Positions 44,115 through 54,216 of a stretch of DNA of 64,000 bases are shown here, one piece after another; the stretch's first letter is position 1; each line of letters starts with the position of its first letter. The translations under genes were made by a program, and so were the position numbers. Source of the DNA: Stentor roeselii (lineage: Eukaryota; Ciliophora; Heterotrichea; Heterotrichida; Stentoridae). The stretch is from NCBI GenBank assembly GCA_006503475.1, contig RSEH01000009.1, positions 186,001 to 250,000 on the forward strand, given 5' to 3'. The notes below the pieces were generated by a model, which saw nothing but the letters and a program-made list of their open reading frames with translations, was not told where the DNA came from and searched no databases.

Positions 44115-44603
44115 TTATATTATAAGGCTCAGCAGATGTGCTGCCATCTTCGGCTTAGTGGCTTTTGTGTACTGTACGTTAAGTTCTGAACTTACTGCCA
44201 AGACAATCCCTTGCTTTACAATGCAAAGAGTCCTTCGACAGCAGTAGCTGAAATAATCTTCCTCGTTAAGTCCGAGGTCTAAGCTCCTGGTCAGTTCTCC
44301 ATTAAAATCGCAGATTACAGGAAAGGGAATTTTGTACTTCTGGCTGTAACTTTTTATCACGAAGGGGTCGTTTACACTCCATAGGACTACTGGAACTTCG
44401 GATTGCTCTGAAATGTATTCAGGGATTTGCTCATTCGTGGAAATTATTGTAAACGCTCCTGGATGACCCAGCATGATGTAAGGTTTTTCTTCGAATAATG
44501 TGGGAAGATTTAAGTGTTGAAGAGAGTTGTTGAAGTAAATTGGAAGAGTTAACTCAGGCAGCTTGTCACCTACCATGATGTTCCTGAGAAGGACTTTGAG
44601 CAT
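44115..44603 (-). CDS. Peroxiredoxin-5-like protein without peroxidatic Cys
   Basis: A 162-residue thioredoxin-fold protein of the Prx5/AhpC-TSA (redoxin) family: MVGDKLPELTLPIYF, GHPGAFTIIST, VNDPFVIKSYSQKY and FNGELTRSLDLGLNE all align with Prx5 landmarks. The peroxidatic loop, PGAFTPTC in active enzymes, reads PGAFTIIST, so the catalytic cysteine is replaced by serine. The first Thr of the loop is retained. Other cysteines (SYCCRR) are not at the known resolving positions. It is probably not a peroxidase; a binding or redox-sensing role is conceivable. The start has CCATATAAATG. Confidence 0.82.
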   Translation of the reverse strand: MLKVLLRNIMVGDKLPELTLPIYFNNSLQHLNLPTLFEEKPYIMLGHPGAFTIISTNEQIPEYISEQSEVPVVLWSVNDPFVIKSYSQKYKIPFPVICDFNGELTRSLDLGLNEEDYFSYCCRRTLCIVKQGIVLAVSSELNVQYTKATKPKMAAHLLSLII

Positions 44604-44615
44604 TTATATGGAAGG

Positions 44616-45788
44616 TTAGTTAAGGTTACTGCTGACTTCTCTGCTCGAACTATCCTGCAATGAACTATCCTGAATTCTCCTTCCGTCTCTCCACTGCCCT
44701 TCTCTCACCGAGCCATTAGGAGCAGTATAAGTTCCTTGGCCATGTTGCTTTCCATTGAGCCACATTCCTGAGTACTTCCTTCCATCAGGCCAAGTAAAGA
44801 CTCCAAATCCTTGTTTCTTATCATCAATATATTCCCCTTCATAGCTTCGCCCATCACTCCAAGTAAAAATTCCTTTTCCATGCATTTTATTGTCTTTCCA
44901 CTGTCCACTAAATTTCCTTCCATCACTCCAGGTGTAAACTCCGACGCCATGAATATTATTTCCAAGGAATTGTCCATCATACATGCTTCCATCAGCCCAT
45001 TTGAATAATCCTTTGCCATCTTTTTGTCCATTCGAGTACTGTCCACTATACTTCGCTCCATCAGGCCAGATTTCGACTCCTTCGCCGTGTTGCTTATCAT
45101 TTTCCCAAGTCCCTTCGTATTTAGCTCCATCTGTGTGAATATAAATTCCCCTGCCGTGGGCTTTGTCGTCTTTCCAGTCGCCTTCGTAAACATCTCCATT
45201 CGCATGAATAAGTCTTCCTTTTCCGTTGGCCTTATCGTTTTCCCAGTACCCTTCGTAGTACGACCCGTCGTTCCAGACCTGAACTCCTTTTCCGTGTCGC
45301 AATTTTGATGAATTCCACTCTCCAGTGTAAATCGCATCGTTTTCCATCCTCACTGGCCCTAAAGTCTGTAAACCTTCTTGACTGGCTTCACGAAAAATGA
45401 ACGGGCCGAGTTTTGTTTTTATCATTTTGGTGATCGAGTTTGAATAATCTGGAATCATCGAAACTGGAAGTTCTTGGATTTCGTTACGAACTGGCAGAGA
45501 GTTTGAGGAAAGTTTTGAAGGTTTCAACTTTTCAGATGATGGGTTTTGAGCAAAAATTTGTCTGACTTTCTTTCGTTCGATGAAGCCTCGGAAAACAGCT
45601 TGCAAGTGAATGATGTCAGATAAATCAAGTCGAATATCAAGGGAAAAATCTTTAGCATCAGTATTGACTTTATTCGTGCTTTCTAGTGACTTTACCACGT
45701 TTTTATCGATTTCAAGTCCGTTTCGTTCAGTGCTGATTTGTTTTTCATCGTTATTCCCTCCAGACAAGCAAGAACAATTGTTCCCCAT
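44616..45788 (-). CDS. IQ / MORN-repeat protein with lipidated N-terminus
   Basis: A 390-residue protein. [11 protein letters not shown] at the N-terminus fits N-myristoylation at Gly2 and palmitoylation at Cys5 and Cys7. An IQ-like motif ([15 protein letters not shown], near residue 60) could bind calmodulin. Residues about 155-365 contain nine full MORN repeats of 23 residues plus a partial tenth ([42 protein letters not shown]). MORN repeats bind membranes or scaffold cytoskeletal membranes; in ciliates such proteins occur at the cortex. A Ca2+/calmodulin-linked cortical scaffold is inference. The start is 12 bp upstream of the peroxiredoxin-like gene's own start region. Confidence 0.93.
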   Translation of the reverse strand: MGNNCSCLSGGNNDEKQISTERNGLEIDKNVVKSLESTNKVNTDAKDFSLDIRLDLSDIIHLQAVFRGFIERKKVRQIFAQNPSSEKLKPSKLSSNSLPVRNEIQELPVSMIPDYSNSITKMIKTKLGPFIFREASQEGLQTLGPVRMENDAIYTGEWNSSKLRHGKGVQVWNDGSYYEGYWENDKANGKGRLIHANGDVYEGDWKDDKAHGRGIYIHTDGAKYEGTWENDKQHGEGVEIWPDGAKYSGQYSNGQKDGKGLFKWADGSMYDGQFLGNNIHGVGVYTWSDGRKFSGQWKDNKMHGKGIFTWSDGRSYEGEYIDDKKQGFGVFTWPDGRKYSGMWLNGKQHGQGTYTAPNGSVREGQWRDGRRIQDSSLQDSSSREVSSNLN

Positions 45789-46548
45789 TAAATTATAATA
45801 TCAAGAATTATTCCAAGCTATATAAAATATTAGTTTGATAGTAAACAGTTATTTAAAGAAATCTATCCTATAATATTAAGAATCGCTTGTAATTAGGTAT
45901 AAAAATTAGTGTTCTTCACAATTTTATTAAGGATTTTAATCTTTAATTATTTAAAATGTTTTGACATCATCGAAGTAAAAAGGCTCCTGATTTTATATTC
46001 TTATCCTTAAATCTCATTAATCAAATCCTCTTCAAGTTAATCGTTCCTTACAACTTGTTTAAGTAAGTTCACGATTGGGAATAGCAGCTTTTATTAAATA
46101 TTTACCCATATTAACGTTTTAAAGTCAGCTTGACTCTCTTATCACTGGGTTTGTTTATGTTGAGTAGAACTTCATTTACTTGATTTTAAACATCATTATT
46201 GCCACCATCCTCTAGATAGTCGAATGTAAGGAAGGCATTTAAGTTTTAATATAAATATGCTTCTATTAATTTGAGTTTTAATTTGATAATATTTTAGTTG
46301 ATAATTAGATATTCAACGTATAAATATTTCATCAGGGTTTTGTTTGATGGGCATTTCTGTTAATGATATAAGATAATGAAATCCTTGAGATTATTTAATT
46401 AATATAAATCCTCATTATTTATTTAGACTTGGAAGAAAAGTATTTTTTAGAGTTAGGATTGGTATTTTTTTGGATTCCATAAATGAAATTATTGATAAAA
46501 TTTTTAAAACATAAACAAAGTGTTACTTATAAATTGATTCCTAACTAG
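45789..46548. other. AT-rich spacer
   Basis: About 760 bases with no coding potential, repeat or RNA gene recognised; probably holds the MORN gene promoter. Confidence 0.5.
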
Positions 46549-48438
46549 CTAATCAATATTTTGATAATCTTCATCATTTATATCTTCAAAAGTTTTAAAA
46601 GTGTTTTCTAAATGACTTTGAAGACTTCTCACAAGATCCCTAAAAGCAGGTCTTTTTTGAGGATCAACTTCAAGCATATTAAGTAGCACATCTTTTAATT
46701 CTTCTTCAAAAACCTTGTTATTGATAATCTCTACAATAAATCTCTGAAACCCTTTCAAATCTTCATCATTTCCCAAGTTATTTGCCAAAAACGCCTCATG
46801 GTTATTAATAAAATCTCCAGAAACAGCGATTTCCAACATCACAAGTCCCAAAGAATAAACATCAGCTCTGTTTGCATTATATTTCCCAGTCCTAGCATTA
46901 GACTTGAAGAGTTTTAACACCTCAGGAGCCATATATTTTTTAGTCCCTACGACTTGAGTAGTGGCTTCTTCAGTAAATTCACTATTTTTCTGTTTAAAAG
47001 TCGAGACATCAAAGTCAATTACTTTAATTATAAACTTTTCTCCTTCTTTCTTGATTAAAATATTTGATGGTTTGATGTCTTTATGCTTTATTCCTTTATC
47101 ATTGAGTCTTTTCATCGATTTTATCAGTTTCCAGCCTATTTTTTTAGCGATTATTTGACGGTTGAAGGAATCTGTTGAATTGTTTTCAAGAGATTTGATG
47201 AAGTCTCGAAGACTCATTGAAAAATACTCCATGACAAGACATCCATGAACTAAGCTACTATTTTGCATGTTGCAATCTTTAAGCTCTTCTGGAAGATAAG
47301 TTTTGAAAGCTCCAAAGAGTTTCAAGAAGTTCTTATCATCGCTCATTAAGTGCATGATAAAAGCTTGATTTTGTAAAAACTTTGCGAGTTTATTTTTATC
47401 ATTACAGTAAAAAAGTTTTACAGCTACTTCTTTTTCACCCCAGTTAGCTTTGTAGATCTTTGTGTCGAACCTGTTGTTTTCTGACTTGTAAATCAGATTT
47501 TTCTTATTGAATGAAATCATCGCTAAATCCTGCACTTCAAGACTTTTTCCAATATCAGCATCGATAAGCTCTTCAGGGTTATTGATAACTCTGTTCACGT
47601 AATAAGTATAAACTTTTATTTCATCTAGACTCTTCTTTTTCACGCTTTTAATGACTTGTTCTACTACTTGATTCCACTTTTCATATAAAATTTTGTGTTC
47701 TTGACTAAAGGAAAAGTTTCTTAAGGTAAACAAACTCTGAAAAACTTCTTCATCGCTAAGTCTTGGCTGAGGAAACCATTCAATTTGATGATTATATATT
47801 AACTTGTTGATATCTAACAGCTGAAAATACAGATTTGCATGATATTTCGTTATGTCATAATCCACAATAGATGCTTCTTTCAGTGAAATTAAACCTTCTG
47901 CAACTTTTCTTGCATCATTTTCTGTATCATCAAGTTTATCGCTTGCTGCATTATGTATAATCGTCTTGAGAAAATCTTTGGCATCTTGACTGAGGAATAA
48001 TTTAAAGTATTTGGATAAAGTTTCGATCACTGAAACACTTTCTTCTTGTGATAAAATCAAAGGAATATAATTCCAAGCCAATTCATTTTCAACTCCTTTC
48101 GATATCTCACTGTCAGAAATTTCATTGAGAAGTTCTAATATTTGACCTAAACTTTTTAAAGTTAATTCTTTAAGTAAAGCAGTCATTTGATTTATAATCA
48201 GGTAATCTATCAGGTAAGTTTTTAATTCTTTTGGGGTAGCTGAACCTAGATTTCTTACAGATTTCATCAAAAATTTAAATGTGACTCTTTCCAGATTCCA
48301 TTCAAAATTTTCAAGTTTAGTCAGATTTGATTCTGAGTTTAGGTTTTTAAGTGTTGAAAATGCGGGATCTTTTAGAGGAGAATTTTGAAAGCTTTTGAAT
48401 AAAACTTTGAATCTCTGATTTAGGTATTCTGAGGACAT
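46549..48438 (-). CDS. Protein kinase with DFD motif
   Basis: A 629-residue protein. Residues 1-310 are helical and unrecognised. The kinase domain is about 320-620: VAVKLFYC (lysine), CLVMEYFSMSLRDF (hinge), KHKDIKPSNILIKK (catalytic loop with Asp), VIDFDVSTF (metal site) and KKYMAPEVL (APE). Two departures: the glycine-rich loop is replaced by SENNRFDTKIYKA, and DFG is DFD. Key Lys, both Asps and APE remain, so activity is possible but the metal loop may behave differently. It resembles the ciliate-expanded kinase group with long helical N-termini; no clear family assignment is made. Confidence 0.85.
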   Translation of the reverse strand: MSSEYLNQRFKVLFKSFQNSPLKDPAFSTLKNLNSESNLTKLENFEWNLERVTFKFLMKSVRNLGSATPKELKTYLIDYLIINQMTALLKELTLKSLGQILELLNEISDSEISKGVENELAWNYIPLILSQEESVSVIETLSKYFKLFLSQDAKDFLKTIIHNAASDKLDDTENDARKVAEGLISLKEASIVDYDITKYHANLYFQLLDINKLIYNHQIEWFPQPRLSDEEVFQSLFTLRNFSFSQEHKILYEKWNQVVEQVIKSVKKKSLDEIKVYTYYVNRVINNPEELIDADIGKSLEVQDLAMISFNKKNLIYKSENNRFDTKIYKANWGEKEVAVKLFYCNDKNKLAKFLQNQAFIMHLMSDDKNFLKLFGAFKTYLPEELKDCNMQNSSLVHGCLVMEYFSMSLRDFIKSLENNSTDSFNRQIIAKKIGWKLIKSMKRLNDKGIKHKDIKPSNILIKKEGEKFIIKVIDFDVSTFKQKNSEFTEEATTQVVGTKKYMAPEVLKLFKSNARTGKYNANRADVYSLGLVMLEIAVSGDFINNHEAFLANNLGNDEDLKGFQRFIVEIINNKVFEEELKDVLLNMLEVDPQKRPAFRDLVRSLQSHLENTFKTFEDINDEDYQNID

Positions 48439-49584
48439 TTTTTATAATTATAGATAATTTTAAAATCTTATGAAAAATTGGAGACTTTATAGAGTCATGT
48501 ATGCATTATATAAATTTACTTGAAGGATAAAAACCAACTCTTTATAAGATCAAACTTTAATGATCTTTAAATAGTTTATTTTAATATACAAAGTATTTCT
48601 TCTGCAAACTATTCACAAATCCATAAAATTTGGATTCGATTTTTCAAAGATTATTGTTATGTACATCTATTGTAATATATTTTGAATTTCTGGATCTGTA
48701 TGTAAATAAATATTATAAACTATTCATATATACCTAGATATTTCCCAAAGCAACCGGTATAATATTCCAAATCTTAAAGATGTTAGATATTTATGAATGA
48801 TTTGATAATCAGAATATTATAAAGAACTTCTATATCAATGTTATCACTTACTACATCTTAATATTGAAGTTTACTGAAATACTAATCCTTCAAATAATGA
48901 TTTAATGATATTGGGTTGATACTGAGTTCAGAGTTAGGATTAACTAAAGTGTCTTCCTAAGTATAAATAAAATATTATATTATGATTTAAGTATCTAAGA
49001 TTCTATTAAAGTTTCTTTTAAGTTTCTGTTTTTTCTTTCAGCCTGGCCCATCCAACATAAAGTCCTGATTCTTTATTGGCTCAAGTATAAAGTAAATTAT
49101 CATTTCTTTTAAGTCTATCTTGATAAAATTCTGATTTATACATTAAAAGACTTAATTTTTTGATTCAGGAGCTTGTTTGGTTATTCAAGTTCGAATAATC
49201 TGGTCATCTGAATGGAATTCGATAATTTCTACTCTTATCATATGATGATCAAAAAGGAAAAACTTTGTATTATTTGTTCTCGAATCGATTCAATTTAATT
49301 AAATTTTGAAGGTTCCTATACTCCCTAATCATATTGGATTATAATATTAGCTTGTATAACTTAAAAAATAATTTTTATCACATAATATTATCAAAATTTA
49401 AAGAAAGCTCCATTATATGAAAGAACTTAATGGTTGGAGGGATAATGTTCATTTTATTTATTTTCGCTCAAAGATTTTAATAAAATTACTGTGAAAATTA
49501 AATCTCTTCTTAAATTATAATAAAAATATGGTTTAATACCTGAAATTTAGAAAAGCATTCAACTATCATCAATATTAAACTATC
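48439..49584. other. 1.1-kb AT-rich spacer
   Basis: No open frame beyond short chance ones, no repeat family and no RNA gene recognised on either strand. It probably carries the promoter of the kinase gene. Confidence 0.5.
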
Positions 49585-52500
49585 CTATTTAAATTCTTCA
49601 GCTTTAAACGAACTTTTGCAATCATCAAAAACTCCAGGAATCACAGTATGATTCGAATGAGGAAATTTATCAGCCAAATCAAGGTTCATAATTGATACTT
49701 CATTCTTTAAAATTCTAATTTCAGTTTTATTTCTCATTCTTTTCTTACATCCATAAAATTTCATATACAAGTAAACCAAAACAACAAAAATAAATCCAAG
49801 TCCAGTAACAAGTAAAACAATACTAAAGAAAGTATTCTGAGAGTACAATTTGATAAGTGCACAAGAGCAAACCCAAACAGGCACTAAAAACCCTCCAGTT
49901 TTCCACAAATTGTAAGACTTGACAAGACATGGTTTCGTCTTCAAGCAAGTAAAAAACAGAAAAACTGAAACAAAAATCGACACAACTAACATGATCCAAA
50001 TATATTTCTCCTTATTAAAGAAAACAGCAACTGCTGCAATTAGAATTTTTCCTTGTGACTCTAAAACCAAGTAAGTTGTATCAAATTTAATATCAAGGAC
50101 TTTATCTTGATAAGCAATGCTCGGCAATATCAAGGTAGCTGCAGGATAATAAAGAATAAGAGTAAGAATAGATATCACAAAGTAAGGCATATGTTCCGAT
50201 GAAAAACATTCAATATTCGGATTTCTCAATAAATACCAGGAATTACCTTCATAAACACATGCAAAAGAACTGAGCATCGCACACATGACTGTCATATAAA
50301 TGCTATTTCCAAATAACCCAATTAACTTACTCAAAAAAAAGTTAGGTGAGGGAAACTTGGCAACTGTAAAGTCAGCCTCTAAGCCTAATCTGTTCTGTTT
50401 TATAAGTTTCAGTGCTGGAATCAATAAACATACAAAAATCATACTAGAAATAAAACAGGCCCAGTAGGTCTCGAGCCAATATTTGTTTAATGCCATTATT
50501 ACTTCACTTGCATCGGCTAAAGGATTATTGTAGGACCAGCCAACTTCTTTTAGGAAACTTATTGAGGAGAAACTGTAAATTTCCATTATGTGGTTCAGAA
50601 CTCCGATCATGTTTGTTAGGTTTATACTTAGGTAGACTGGCTTTTTCGCCTCGTGCTTTCGAGCTTCGGTATTAGTCTCTTCGAATTTTACAGTGATTAG
50701 TTTTGATATTACTTCCCATGGGGGGGCTTCACGTAGTTCATTGTTTGAAGATATTTGATTAACTTCTACTTTGGATGATGTAAAATCTGGAGTGGTTTTT
50801 AGGACTCCCAGACATGAATTGAACATTTTACCACAACAACTGATGAGACCCCTGAAACATCGAGAAGTACATAAAGAAAATTTATCAAGGCATATAGTGC
50901 AAAATAATTTTTTCTGCTCAGGCTGATATATAATTAGTCTTTTTATACTATTCGAGGATAATGCAGATCTTCTAGTTCTAGAACTTCGATGTTGTTTTTC
51001 ATCAACATTCTTATTGTTCTTAGTATCATCTATTTCCTTCACATTAACATCTTCCTTCAGATTTTTGCTCTCATCATCATCATGTTTATTGATTTCTTGA
51101 TCTAAAAATTTCTTAATAACAAGCCGAAGGTAGGGCAAATTATTAATAAGATAAGGAAAAATCTGCTCTTTAATTAAATCTTCTTCAGTTTGTATTTCCT
51201 TCAATTTTATATTCACAAGTTTCAGAATTTCAGGAATAACTTTATCAAGAAATACTTCATAATTGATTTTAACATGAGAAATTGAATTAGTGCCAGATGC
51301 ATACTTCCTAGTCATACTAACAAATAAAATATCAGCAGTAGCCTTAGTAATCACATTTTGAAGTCCAACAAGCCTTATAAAATTTCTTAAATCACTTAAG
51401 TTCATCCAGGGCTCTCCATCAAATGCAGTTAATCCATTACTGAACTTAGCAAAAACAGCTTTTGTCCACCTAGAACGAGCAGCCAAGTTATTAATAATCA
51501 CTTCTAATTCTTTAGAATTCTGAAGTTCTAATTTCTTCTTTTTTGTCAATTTCAAGGCAGGAATATCATCAAGTTTAATCTTTTTATCATTAGAATCTTC
51601 AAAGTCAGCTTTGATTTTTTCTGTTATAATTTCCTTTTCCTTTTCTTCCTGAGCTTTAACCACATCTTGTTTGAACTTTTCTTCCCAATTATCAGACATC
51701 ATTTCATCACTTTCAATGTTTTCAGCCTCTTCAGATTCACATTCAATATTTCCAAGTTCTTCAGGTGAAAAATTTGCTATTTGGAAAATAGAAGGTTGTC
51801 TTTCTTTTTTCTTGCAAAGTTTTTTACAGAATTCTGAAAGTTTTACTCCTTTTTTTACTTTATCCTTTTCAGTCTCAGATTTTTTATTTTTTATTTTACT
51901 TAATTCTTTGATACTTAGTAATTCAATGCAAAAGTCTTTATCAGAGCAATTTAGTTTTCGGAATGAATAAGCAGTTTGTGCAAGTAAAACTTTTTCAACA
52001 GCATCAGCAGAAGTATTATAAAAGTTGTCATAAATGTCTCGAAGATCAGCTAAACTTGACTTCACTGCATTTTCTTTAAGCATTTCTTGTACATGAAGAC
52101 AGCAAAATTTTGCGATTTTTTCGTATTCAAGCTTGTTAAGTAGAAGGTTGAGTATGATACTTAAAATGCTTACTCCTATCATGAAAAGTAAAAGAATCAA
52201 GCCGATAAACCAGGATGTTATTTTACGTTGTTCTAATTCAGTTGAAGCACTTCCAAGGCTTACTGGAATCAAGACCAAGAAAGGAATAAAACAAAATAAC
52301 CAGCAATATCCGAGAATAAATGAAATGACTGTCTGACCAAATCGCTTTAGGAAGTGTTTTAACTCGATAAGTATTATAAAAATTAGAATTGAGATGAAAC
52401 CACCAATGATAAAAGTCACAGCTGAAGAATTCGAATATTCAAAAGGAATTGTAACAAATAAAGGGATGCTGATACTTAGTGTTAAGATTAACCAGAATAG

Positions 52501-54216
52501 AATCAAGATTAATTGGTATTTCTTTTTTTGTCTTTGTTTTATGCATTGGATTTCGGTTAATTCTTTTGAATGGCCTAAAATAATTTCGCTTATGTTTTCC
52601 TCGTTTTTTTCATCGTCTTTTTGATAGAGATTTAACCTATGTGTAAATATTGAGCTGAGTAAAGTTAGGCCTAGGATTAGCAAAGCACCGAAAAGTAAAC
52701 CTGCAGTCCAGTCGTTTTTTAATTTTATTCTTTTGAATGTCGTCCAGGAGATTAGGGAATATCCTATTAAAAAACTTATAGAGTAGATGTACAGAGATAG
52801 GTCTTCACTATGAAATCTACTTATTTCTTGAATAAGTATGCAAAGCTTTTTGGTTATCCTTACCAACAACTGAAATATCCAAAGAATAAGTAAAGAAGTT
52901 CCAAAAAATAGCAAAAATCCTTCAGTAGTCCAGAGTATCAGTCCATTTATTCCTCCCGCATAATAAATTGGTAAGACTACCCCGACCGGTAATACAAAAA
53001 CTAAGCAAAATATCGATGAAAAGTACTGATAAGTCCTTTTATTATACTGAAATATCATTGCCATAGAGAGCCAGTAGACTAAAGAAGCAGGAAATCCTAT
53101 TCCAATCACAATCCCAAGATAATAAGTTGATTCAAAATTGCACAAGTAATAGCTTAGCCGTTCTACAAATAAAGTCGGAACCAGAGCAACAATCAATAAA
53201 ACAATAAAATATTTATCCTGAGTCATTAGCTTTGAAGAGCTGAAAATGATTCCAAGAAATAGAAATAAAGGATCAGCAATAGCATAGAAAATTGCAAGAT
53301 ATAAAACTGCATCAGGGTACTTTCCTGTGTTAAACTCATAGATAATTGTTATTAACCAAATTTCGACACATAAAAAAGATAAAATTATCCCCAAAGATGC
53401 CAAAAAATGACCATTTCTTGTAAGAAAACCCTCTTCAATCATAGAAAGGACTTCAGGATTTTCAGTTAAAATTACCTGAACCTTCATCGGATGATTTTTT
53501 CTCATCAAGATTTCATTCCTCAATGCTTGAATCTCATTAGGTTGTTTTTTAAAAATAATTGAATTAATAGCGATCCATAAAACTACGAAAATGATTAACC
53601 AGAGAACAGCAGTATATTCAATAATGACCCTAGGGCCAGAAAAAACATTTTCATTTAAAAGTAAAACAGAAGTGAGGATATTGAATAATAAGTTACAGCA
53701 AATGACCAGAGTAATCACAAGAATATCTCCAATACTTTTCCCCAAACTTTCTTGAACTTGATTTCGGACCATCTTTAAAATACCAAAGCCGATTGTTGAA
53801 ATCAAGACGAATGCACATGCGACAGTTAATTCGAGATAGTCTAAATAAAGACTGCTGAATATCAAGACCAGCATTATTATCAGGGGACAGATAAGAAAAA
53901 GTATTAAAATCATCAAATTCGCGTGAATACCTTTAGAGAGCTTCATGGTAATCAATCCGTAAAACCCAAGAACTGGAGAGAGAATTGAAAGTGTTTTAAG
54001 TATCGGATATCGCTTAGTATCGTGCTCTACTAAAGGAAAATCGAGGTAGCTGTTAAAGATTATGCAGTGACATACTCCTAGTAGCTGAATCGTACACATT
54101 GAAAAGATTTCGAGACGTGTGAATGGGTAGTCAAAATGATCATTCAAAAACCTTTTTAATGAATTTGTTTCTAGGCTGACTGAAATAATTCCTTCTTCAG
54201 AAACTTGATCGTCCAT
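49585..54216 (-). CDS. Giant multipass membrane protein
   Basis: A 1543-residue protein with some 20 or more hydrophobic segments. About 16 lie in residues 35-700 (for example MILILFLICPLIIMLVLIFS and IGLILLLFMIGVSILSIIL). A long cytosolic region follows (about 720-1220): charged, with an EF-hand-like/p25-alpha-like stretch (WMNLSDLRNFIRLVGLQN) and a cysteine cluster (CTICLDKFSLCTSRCFRG). The last 320 residues add about seven more segments. No transporter or channel signature is recognised. Size and layout suggest a protist-specific polytopic membrane protein; function unknown. The start ATG is preceded by AT-rich DNA and is the first in frame. Confidence 0.82.
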   Translation of the reverse strand: MDDQVSEEGIISVSLETNSLKRFLNDHFDYPFTRLEIFSMCTIQLLGVCHCIIFNSYLDFPLVEHDTKRYPILKTLSILSPVLGFYGLITMKLSKGIHANLMILILFLICPLIIMLVLIFSSLYLDYLELTVACAFVLISTIGFGILKMVRNQVQESLGKSIGDILVITLVICCNLLFNILTSVLLLNENVFSGPRVIIEYTAVLWLIIFVVLWIAINSIIFKKQPNEIQALRNEILMRKNHPMKVQVILTENPEVLSMIEEGFLTRNGHFLASLGIILSFLCVEIWLITIIYEFNTGKYPDAVLYLAIFYAIADPLFLFLGIIFSSSKLMTQDKYFIVLLIVALVPTLFVERLSYYLCNFESTYYLGIVIGIGFPASLVYWLSMAMIFQYNKRTYQYFSSIFCLVFVLPVGVVLPIYYAGGINGLILWTTEGFLLFFGTSLLILWIFQLLVRITKKLCILIQEISRFHSEDLSLYIYSISFLIGYSLISWTTFKRIKLKNDWTAGLLFGALLILGLTLLSSIFTHRLNLYQKDDEKNEENISEIILGHSKELTEIQCIKQRQKKKYQLILILFWLILTLSISIPLFVTIPFEYSNSSAVTFIIGGFISILIFIILIELKHFLKRFGQTVISFILGYCWLFCFIPFLVLIPVSLGSASTELEQRKITSWFIGLILLLFMIGVSILSIILNLLLNKLEYEKIAKFCCLHVQEMLKENAVKSSLADLRDIYDNFYNTSADAVEKVLLAQTAYSFRKLNCSDKDFCIELLSIKELSKIKNKKSETEKDKVKKGVKLSEFCKKLCKKKERQPSIFQIANFSPEELGNIECESEEAENIESDEMMSDNWEEKFKQDVVKAQEEKEKEIITEKIKADFEDSNDKKIKLDDIPALKLTKKKKLELQNSKELEVIINNLAARSRWTKAVFAKFSNGLTAFDGEPWMNLSDLRNFIRLVGLQNVITKATADILFVSMTRKYASGTNSISHVKINYEVFLDKVIPEILKLVNIKLKEIQTEEDLIKEQIFPYLINNLPYLRLVIKKFLDQEINKHDDDESKNLKEDVNVKEIDDTKNNKNVDEKQHRSSRTRRSALSSNSIKRLIIYQPEQKKLFCTICLDKFSLCTSRCFRGLISCCGKMFNSCLGVLKTTPDFTSSKVEVNQISSNNELREAPPWEVISKLITVKFEETNTEARKHEAKKPVYLSINLTNMIGVLNHIMEIYSFSSISFLKEVGWSYNNPLADASEVIMALNKYWLETYWACFISSMIFVCLLIPALKLIKQNRLGLEADFTVAKFPSPNFFLSKLIGLFGNSIYMTVMCAMLSSFACVYEGNSWYLLRNPNIECFSSEHMPYFVISILTLILYYPAATLILPSIAYQDKVLDIKFDTTYLVLESQGKILIAAVAVFFNKEKYIWIMLVVSIFVSVFLFFTCLKTKPCLVKSYNLWKTGGFLVPVWVCSCALIKLYSQNTFFSIVLLVTGLGFIFVVLVYLYMKFYGCKKRMRNKTEIRILKNEVSIMNLDLADKFPHSNHTVIPGVFDDCKSSFKAEEFK

